Positions 13,950 through 18,444 of a stretch of DNA of 18,444 nucleotides are shown here, in pieces (within the stretch, counting starts at the first letter, position 1; every line of letters begins with the position of its first letter). Position numbers and translations under genes: made by a program. The notes beneath the pieces were generated by a model. It did no database searches. It saw nothing but the letters and a program-made list of their open reading frames with translations, and was not told the DNA's origin. Origin of the DNA: JBEKHI01 sp050012355 (lineage in GTDB: Bacteria > Actinomycetota > Actinomycetes > Streptosporangiales > Streptosporangiaceae); NCBI GenBank assembly GCA_050012355.1, contig JBEKHI010000137.1, positions 1-18,444 of the forward strand, given 5' to 3'.

Positions 13950-15298
13950 ACCGCCGCGAAGGCGTCCTCCAGGATGCCGAGGCCCTCGTCCAGCAGGTCC
14001 TCGCCGATGACCAGCGGCGGCAGGAACCGCAGCACGTTGCCGAACGTGCCGCAGGTCAGCGTGATGAGGCCTGCCGCGTGGCACCGCGCGGACACCGCGG
14101 CGGTGGTGGCGGAGTCCGGCTCCAGGGTGCCCGGCCGGGTCAGCTCGATGGCGATCATCGCGCCGCGGCCCCGGATGTCGGCGATCACCGGATAGTCAGA
14201 GGCCAGCTTGTTCAGCCGGGGGAGCATGATGTCACCGATCCGCCGGGCACGACCCACCAGGTCAGAGGAGTCCATCACCTCGAACGCGCCGAGCGCGGCG
14301 GCGCAGGCCACCGGGTTACCGCCGTAGGTGCCGCCGAGGCCGCCCGCGTGCACCGCGTCCATTACGGCGGCCCGGCCGGTGACCGCCGCCAGCGGCAGCC
14401 CGTCGGCTATTCCCTTGGCGGTGGTGATCAGGTCGGGCACGACGCCCTCGTAGTCACAGGCGAACCAGTCGCCGGTCCGGCAGAAGCCGGTCTGGATCTC
14501 GTCCGCGATCAGCAGGATCCCGTGCTCGGCGCAGAAGCCCGCCAGCCCGGCCAGGAAACCGGGAGGCGGCACGATGAAGCCGCCCTCACCCTGGATCGGC
14601 TCGATGATCACTGCGGCCACGTTGGACTCGCCGACCTGGGTGTGGATCAGCGACTTGATCATGTCCAGAGCATCGGAAGCACAGGCCGCCGGACCGCCGG
14701 GCCAGCGCAGCGGGTAGGCCATCGGCACCCGGTAGATCTCCCCGGCGAACGGCCCGAACCCCTGCTTGTAGGGCATGTTCTTGGCGGTCAGCGCCATCGT
14801 CAGGTTGGTGCGGCCGTGGTAGGCGTGGTCGAACGCCACGACCGCGGATCGTCCGGTGGCGTGCCGCGCGATCTTGATCGCGTTCTCTACCGCCTCGGCG
14901 CCCGAGTTGAACAGCGCCGACCGCTTCTCGTGGTCCCCGGGAGTGCGCCGGGCGAGCTCCTCGCAGACGGTGATATACCCCTCATAGGGGGTGACCATGA
15001 AGCAGGTGTGAGTGAACGAGGCCACCTGCTCCGACACCCGGGAGGCCACTGGCGGTGCCGCGTTCCCGACCCCGGTGACCGCGATGCCGGACCCGAAGTC
15101 GATCAGCGAATTCCCGTCCACGTCGACGAGCACGCCGCCCCCGGCCGCCGCCGCGAACACCGGCATGATGGACGAGACGCCCCGCGCGACCGCGCCGCTC
15201 CGCCGGGTGGCCAGTTCGCGAGAAACCGGGCCAGGGATCTCGGTGACAAGACGGCGGTGCTGTGGCAGGTCAGGCCCACCGGGGACATACGTGTTCAT
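13946..15298 (-). CDS. gabT: 4-aminobutyrate aminotransferase
   Basis: 450 residues, a class III PLP aminotransferase converting 4-aminobutyrate and 2-oxoglutarate to succinic semialdehyde and glutamate. The PLP lysine is Lys295 in LITTAKGIADGLPLAAVTGR, the cofactor aspartate is Asp266 in IADEIQTGF, and the phosphate-binding segment is NSGAEAVENAIKIAR (131-145). The HAYHGRTNLTMALTAKNMPYK block (158-178) is characteristic of GabT relatives. Length and start (ATG 15298) fit the family. No succinic semialdehyde dehydrogenase is in the window. The gene is divergent from pcaB, and its stop overlaps that of the DUF4097 gene. Lysine- or ornithine-type transaminase activity is a less likely alternative. 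Confidence 0.92.
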   Translation of the reverse strand: MNTYVPGGPDLPQHRRLVTEIPGPVSRELATRRSGAVARGVSSIMPVFAAAAGGGVLVDVDGNSLIDFGSGIAVTGVGNAAPPVASRVSEQVASFTHTCFMVTPYEGYITVCEELARRTPGDHEKRSALFNSGAEAVENAIKIARHATGRSAVVAFDHAYHGRTNLTMALTAKNMPYKQGFGPFAGEIYRVPMAYPLRWPGGPAACASDALDMIKSLIHTQVGESNVAAVIIEPIQGEGGFIVPPPGFLAGLAGFCAEHGILLIADEIQTGFCRTGDWFACDYEGVVPDLITTAKGIADGLPLAAVTGRAAVMDAVHAGGLGGTYGGNPVACAAALGAFEVMDSSDLVGRARRIGDIMLPRLNKLASDYPVIADIRGRGAMIAIELTRPGTLEPDSATTAAVSARCHAAGLITLTCGTFGNVLRFLPPLVIGEDLLDEGLGILEDAFAAV

Positions 15299-15307
15299 GT
15301 CCAGAAC

Positions 15308-15313
15308 GATATA
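15308..15313 (-). promoter_or_regulatory. Candidate -10 box of gabT
   Basis: TATATC on the minus strand ends nine bases before the gabT ATG, with no Shine-Dalgarno between, suggesting a leaderless or nearly leaderless transcript. No convincing -35 hexamer was found. Confidence 0.4.
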
Positions 15314-15317
15314 CCGG

Positions 15318-15338
15318 GGTCGGCGCCAGCACTATGGT
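15318..15338 (+). promoter_or_regulatory. Candidate pcaB promoter, GGTCGG-N9-TATGGT
   Basis: TATGGT at 15333-15338 is a plausible -10. GGTCGG at 15318-15323 lies nine bases before it. Nearly the same arrangement (N8) precedes pcaI, suggesting a common promoter or regulator site for the two pca units. Confidence 0.4.
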
Positions 15339-15348
15339 GGTGACCCGA

Positions 15349-15379
15349 CAGTGAAGAGGGCAGGGGAGGAGGGTGGGTG
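15349..15379 (+). repeat. G-rich element, arm 1 of a long-range inverted repeat, over the pcaB ribosome-binding site
   Basis: This purine-rich stretch contains the pcaB Shine-Dalgarno (AGGAGG, 15367-15372) and four G-runs at 15358-15377 (GGG, GGGG, GGG, GGG) with short loops, the pattern of an intramolecular G-quadruplex on the coding strand. Its reverse complement matches 16205-16235 inside pcaB at 29 of 31 positions. Confidence 0.8.
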
Positions 15380-15388
15380 GTATGCGCG

Positions 15389-16810
15389 ATGGCTGAAGGC
15401 GAGACGCGGAGTGGCCTGTTCGGCGGCGTCTTCGCACGTGGCGGAGGTGTGGCCGATGACACCGCGTGGCTGCGAGCGCTCCTGGACACTGAGGCCGGGC
15501 TCGCCCGGGCGCTGGAGCGGGCCGGGCTCGCGCCCGCCGGCTCGGGCGAGGCGGTCACCGACGCCGCGAAACCGGAGAATTTCGACATCGGCGAGCTGGG
15601 CCAGCTGTCCGGGCTGACCGGGAACCCGGTGCCGGGGCTGGCCAGGGCGCTCGCCCGCAAGGTCGGCACCCCGGCCGCCCGGGCGGTACATCGCGGGGCG
15701 ACCAGCCAGGACATCATGGACACCGCGATGATGCTGCTGGCCAGGAGGGCGATCGACGCGATCCAGACCGACCTGCGGACCGCCGCCGACGCGGCCGCCC
15801 GCCTCGCGGACACCTACCGGAACGCGCTGATGATCGGCCGCACGCTGCTCCAGCAGGCCGTCCCGGTTACCTTCGGGCTGGTCGCCGCGGGCTGGCTGGA
15901 CGGGCTCGACGAGGCCGGCACCGGACTGAAGAACGTCCGGGAGCACCGCCTGGCCGCGCAGCTCGGCGGCGCCGCCGGGACACTCGCCTCGCTGGGGGCG
16001 GACGGACCGAGGATCGCGCGGCTGCTGGCGGCCGAGCTCGGGCTGGGGCCAGCCACCCTGCCGTGGCACACGCAACGGCTGAGAGTAATTGACGTCGTTA
16101 TGGTCATGGCTAGGACTACGGCGGTGCTGGGCAAGATCGCGCGCGATGTGACGCTGCTGGCCCAGACCGAGGTCGGCGAGCTGTCCGAGGGCGGCGGCGG
16201 CGATCACCCACCCACCTCCCCTGCCCTCTCCACTGCCGGCGCGCCGCGGCGCGGCGGGTCGTCGGCGATGCCGAACAAGCGCAATCCCGTCGCCGCGATC
16301 GCCATCCTCGGCTGCACCAAGCAGGTTCCCGGGCTGGCGGCGACCGTGCTGGCCAGCGCCGAGCAGGAGGAACAGCGCGCGGCCGGCGCGTGGCACGCCG
16401 AGTGGCTGCCGTTCGCCCAGATCCTCACGCTGACCGGGTCGGCCGCCGCCTGGGGCGCCGAGCTGCTGCCCGGCCTGTCACCGGATACGGGGCGGATGGC
16501 CGGGAACCTGGCCGCCACCGAAGGGCTGCCGTTGGCCGAGCACGTGACCGCGGTGCTGGCCGGCGTGCTCGGCGGGCCGGAGGCACACGACCTGGTGGCC
16601 GAGGCGGCCGAGCGCGCGGTCGCCTCCGGGCTGCCGTTGCGCGACGTGCTACTCGGGGTGCCTGACCTGGAAAGAAAGCTGGCTCGGGCGGGTATCACCG
16701 CCGCGCAGATCGAGTCCGCGCTCGATCCGGCCGGTTACCTGGGGGCGACGCAGCCGTTCATCGACGCGGCGCTGTCGGCGCATGAACAAGAGGGGAAAGA
16801 CAATGGATGA
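15389..16810 (+). CDS. pcaB: 3-carboxy-cis,cis-muconate cycloisomerase
   Basis: 473 residues, fumarase/aspartase superfamily. It converts beta-carboxy-cis,cis-muconate to gamma-carboxymuconolactone in protocatechuate catabolism. Typical parts are SGLFGGVFARGG near the start, VHRGATSQDIMDTAMML (100-116), the helical core with EVGELSE (261-267), and the signature GGSSAMPNKRNP (289-300) on the mobile catalytic loop. Between EVGE and GGSS there are 24 residues where I recall about nine in pseudomonad PcaB; this Gly/Pro-rich extra coincides with a copied DNA element (16205-16235). The start is uncertain: GTG at 15377 is in frame with AGGAGG only four bases upstream, whereas ATG 15389 has a GGTGG eight bases upstream. 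The end overlaps pcaC by eight bases. Adenylosuccinate lyase is excluded by the N-terminal and context match. Confidence 0.88.
   Translation: MAEGETRSGLFGGVFARGGGVADDTAWLRALLDTEAGLARALERAGLAPAGSGEAVTDAAKPENFDIGELGQLSGLTGNPVPGLARALARKVGTPAARAVHRGATSQDIMDTAMMLLARRAIDAIQTDLRTAADAAARLADTYRNALMIGRTLLQQAVPVTFGLVAAGWLDGLDEAGTGLKNVREHRLAAQLGGAAGTLASLGADGPRIARLLAAELGLGPATLPWHTQRLRVIDVVMVMARTTAVLGKIARDVTLLAQTEVGELSEGGGGDHPPTSPALSTAGAPRRGGSSAMPNKRNPVAAIAILGCTKQVPGLAATVLASAEQEEQRAAGAWHAEWLPFAQILTLTGSAAAWGAELLPGLSPDTGRMAGNLAATEGLPLAEHVTAVLAGVLGGPEAHDLVAEAAERAVASGLPLRDVLLGVPDLERKLARAGITAAQIESALDPAGYLGATQPFIDAALSAHEQEGKDNG
16205..16235 (-). repeat. G-rich element, arm 2 of the inverted repeat, inside pcaB
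   Basis: On the minus strand this copy repeats arm 1 with two mismatches in 31 bases and keeps four G-runs (complement of 16207-16226). In pcaB it is read as His273 to about Ala283 (HPPTSPALSTA), within the extra loop before the catalytic signature. Confidence 0.8.
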
Positions 16811-17174
16811 CGCGGGCATGCGGGTCCGCCGTGAGGTCTTGGGGGACGAGCACGTCGACCGGGCGGTGGCGAACGCGACGGAGTTCACCGCGCCGTTCCA
16901 GGACCTGATCACCCGGTACGCCTGGGGCGACATCTGGGCCAGGGACGGGCTGAGCCGGGCCGAGCGATCCATCGTCACGCTGACCGTGCTCGCCGCGCTG
17001 CACCACTGGAACGAGCTCGGGATGCACGTGAAAGCCGCGGTGCGCAACGGGCTCACGAGGGAGCAGATCCAGGAGGTGCTGCTGCAGGTGTCGGTGTACG
17101 CGGGGGTGCCGGTGGGCAATCAGGCCTTCGCGATCGCGCAGCGGGCGCTCAACGAGCTGGATGCCAGTGAGTGA
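16803..17174 (+). CDS. pcaC: 4-carboxymuconolactone decarboxylase
   Basis: 123 residues, a stand-alone CMD-family protein. PcaC decarboxylates gamma-carboxymuconolactone to beta-ketoadipate enol-lactone, the step after PcaB. Characteristic segments are RRREVLGDEHVDRA-like N-terminal sequence, TRYAWGDIWAR (38-47), RSIVTLTVLAAL (55-66), HHWNELGMHVKAAVRNGLT (67-85) and EVLLQVSVYAGVPVGNQAF (91-109). The start ATG 16803 has GGGG at 16792-16795 and overlaps the end of pcaB; ATG 16782 is in frame but lies before that ribosome-binding site. In many actinobacteria this domain is fused to PcaD (PcaL); here it is separate and no enol-lactone hydrolase is seen in the window. Confidence 0.88.
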   Translation: MDDAGMRVRREVLGDEHVDRAVANATEFTAPFQDLITRYAWGDIWARDGLSRAERSIVTLTVLAALHHWNELGMHVKAAVRNGLTREQIQEVLLQVSVYAGVPVGNQAFAIAQRALNELDASE

Positions 17175-17214
17175 CACCGCTAGCGTCCGGTCTGCGAACA
17201 GCTGTACTCATGGC

Positions 17215-17234
17215 GGTCGGTTTCGCGGTATGGT
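17215..17234 (+). promoter_or_regulatory. Candidate leaderless promoter of pcaI, GGTCGG-N8-TATGGT
   Basis: TATGGT (17229-17234) ends six bases before the pcaI ATG, so transcription would begin at or next to the start codon. No Shine-Dalgarno precedes that ATG, which agrees. GGTCGG at 17215-17220 matches the element before pcaB. TACTCA at 17205-17210 would be a poor -35 at 18-base spacing. Confidence 0.45.
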
Positions 17235-17240
17235 CGTGCT

Positions 17241-18047
17241 ATGGCGGAAATTGTCCCTCTCGCGGAATCAATCGGGCGGGCCATCAATGACGGGGACACC
17301 GTCGCGATGGAGGGGTTCACCCACCTGATCCCGCACGCCGCTGGTCACGAGGTGATCCGGCAGCGCAAGCGCGACCTGACGCTGGTCCGGATGACGCCCG
17401 ACCTAATCTATGACCAGCTGATCGGGGCGGGCTGCGCGCGCAAGCTGATCTTCTCCTGGGGGGGCAACCCCGGGGTGGGGTCGCTGCACAGGTTCCGCGA
17501 CGCGGTGGAGCACGACTGGCCGGCACCGCTTGAGATCGAGGAGCACTCGCACGCCGGCATGGCGAACCGCTACGTGGCCGGAGCGTCGGGGCTGCCGTTC
17601 GCGGTGCTGCGCGGCTACAACGGGACCGGGCTCATCGAGGAGACCGACACCATCAAGTCGGTGACCTGCCCGTTCACCGGTGAGACGCTCGCCGCGGTGA
17701 GCGCGCTCAACCCGGACGTGGCGGTCATCCACGCGCAGCGCGCCGACCGCGCCGGGAACGTGCAGTTCTGGGGCATCGTCGGGGTCCAGAAGGAAGCGGT
17801 ACTCGCCGCCCGGCGATCCGTGGTCACCGTCGAAGAGGTCGTGGACACGCTAGACCCGCGCCCGGGCGCCGTCGTGCTGCCCGCCTGGGCCGTCACCTAC
17901 ATTTCCCAGGTCCATAACGGCGCGCACCCATCGTACGCGCAGGATTACTCCATCCGGGACAACGACTACTACCAGGCCTGGGACAACATCAGCCGGGACC
18001 GGGAGGCGTTCGGCCGGTGGCTTAAGGAAGAGGTGCTCAGCGCGTGA
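17241..18047 (+). CDS. pcaI: CoA-transferase subunit A, probable 3-oxoadipate CoA-transferase alpha
   Basis: 268 residues of the family I CoA-transferase alpha type, closer in style to glutaconate CoA-transferase GctA than to the shorter SCOT-like PcaI of pseudomonads. Distinctive blocks are GDTVAMEGFTHLIPHAAGHEVIRQ (18-41), LTLVRMTPDLIYDQLIGAGCA (46-66), FSWGGNPGVGSLHRFRDAVEH and VTCPFTGETLAAV. With subunit B it would move CoA from succinyl-CoA to 3-oxoadipate, the step before PcaF thiolysis. The role rests on the pcaBC context; glutaconate or steroid-ring (IpdAB-like) chemistry is an alternative. It overlaps pcaJ by four bases (GTGA). Confidence 0.82.
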   Translation: MAEIVPLAESIGRAINDGDTVAMEGFTHLIPHAAGHEVIRQRKRDLTLVRMTPDLIYDQLIGAGCARKLIFSWGGNPGVGSLHRFRDAVEHDWPAPLEIEEHSHAGMANRYVAGASGLPFAVLRGYNGTGLIEETDTIKSVTCPFTGETLAAVSALNPDVAVIHAQRADRAGNVQFWGIVGVQKEAVLAARRSVVTVEEVVDTLDPRPGAVVLPAWAVTYISQVHNGAHPSYAQDYSIRDNDYYQAWDNISRDREAFGRWLKEEVLSA

Positions 18048-18444
18048 CCTATTCACCGGACGAGATGATGACGGTCACCGCCGCCCGGGCGTTGCGCGAC
18101 GGCATGACCTGCTTCGTTGGCATCGGGCTGCCAAGCGCGGCCTCGAACCTGGCCCGTGCCACGCACGCGCCGAACCTGGTGCTCATCTACGAGTCGGGGA
18201 CGATCGGCGCGAAGCCGGACCGGCTGCCGCTGTCCATCGGTGACGGCATCCTCGCCGAGACCGCGGACGCGGTGGTCAGCGTGCCGGAGATCTTCAACTA
18301 CTGGCTGCAGCCTGGGCGGATCGACGCCGGCTTCCTGGGGGCCGCGCAGATCGACAAATTCGGAAATATCAATACAACGGTGGTGGGTGAGGACTACCGT
18401 AGTCCCAAAGTCCGCCTCCCCGGGGCCGGCGGCGCGCCCGAAAT
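18044..18444 (+). CDS. pcaJ: CoA-transferase subunit B, probable 3-oxoadipate CoA-transferase beta (3' truncated by window)
   Basis: The GTG at 18044 overlaps the pcaI stop, and the frame stays open to the window end (133 codons plus two bases). Visible features are the N-terminal helix MMTVTAARALRDGMTCFVGIGLPS, the catalytic-glutamate region NLVLIYESGTIGAKP (Glu50), IGDGILAETADAVVSVPEIFNYWLQ and the LPGAGGAPE loop at the edge. The glutamate would form the CoA thioester intermediate. The pair PcaI/PcaJ should act as a heterodimeric or higher-order complex. The C-terminal half is missing, so completeness cannot be judged. Confidence 0.85.
   Translation, partial: MTYSPDEMMTVTAARALRDGMTCFVGIGLPSAASNLARATHAPNLVLIYESGTIGAKPDRLPLSIGDGILAETADAVVSVPEIFNYWLQPGRIDAGFLGAAQIDKFGNINTTVVGEDYRSPKVRLPGAGGAPE

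Noticed and set aside
5330..15319. 12-base repeat GATATACCGGGG at 5330-5341 and 15308-15319
   Set aside because: Repeats of this length are expected by chance in 18 kb; the first lies inside a coding region.
14078..15343. 421-codon plus-strand open frame
   Set aside because: Complement of gabT, whose PLP motifs are unmistakable; the frame is open only because of high GC.
15332..16396. 354-codon minus-strand open frame
   Set aside because: Shadow of pcaB; composition is Arg/Gly/Pro/Gln-rich and has no family similarity.
1..18444. Mobile elements, CRISPR, prophage or defence genes
   Set aside because: No transposase, integrase, direct-repeat array, phage or toxin-antitoxin-like protein was recognised, and codon use is uniform throughout.

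Overview
The window is GC-rich DNA with strong G/C bias at third codon positions, compact operons with overlapping ATGA or GTGA junctions, several starts lacking a Shine-Dalgarno, and families typical of actinomycetes (DUF2510, MMPL, NarL-type two-component pairs, beta-ketoadipate enzymes). It is most likely chromosomal DNA of an actinobacterium. I see no rRNA, tRNA, CRISPR array, transposase or phage gene. No single novel defence-type system stands out; the most unusual items are a duplicated G-rich element at and inside pcaB, a 57-residue gene beside structured DNA, and a perfect palindrome in front of a sensor/transporter locus.

Left part (1-3399): a dihydroxyacetone phosphorelay. The 3' end of dhaL is followed, with an ATGA overlap, by a dedicated PTS Enzyme I. 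An IclR-family regulator on the minus strand follows, and diverging from it come dhaM (EIIA-like) and an HPr gene that overlaps dhaM. Functions that E. coli DhaM carries as fused domains are separate proteins here. Expected flow is PEP to EI, HPr, DhaM, then the DhaL-bound nucleotide, and finally dihydroxyacetone on DhaK (outside the window).

Middle (3400-9054): a membrane-anchored DUF2510 protein with low-complexity tails and a soluble spermidine-synthase-like protein (both minus). Divergent from them is a two-gene unit of a PoxB-type pyruvate:quinone oxidoreductase and a beta-hydroxyacid dehydrogenase. After a strong hairpin comes a 57-residue minus-strand ORF and about 390 bases without a convincing gene but rich in inverted repeats.

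9055-13949: an envelope module. An MMPL/RND transporter (minus) diverges from a histidine kinase, a response regulator and an exported DUF4097 protein with seven regularly spaced GGD turns. A perfect 16-base palindrome lies in the divergent promoter region.

13946-18444: catabolism. gabT (minus) converges on the DUF4097 gene so tightly that the stop codons share a CTAG. Divergent from gabT run pcaB, pcaC, pcaI and pcaJ (cut by the window end), i.e. the protocatechuate/beta-ketoadipate branch. The pcaB ribosome-binding region carries a G-quadruplex-type sequence that recurs, inverted and 29/31 identical, inside pcaB, where it encodes an extra loop just before the fumarase-family signature.
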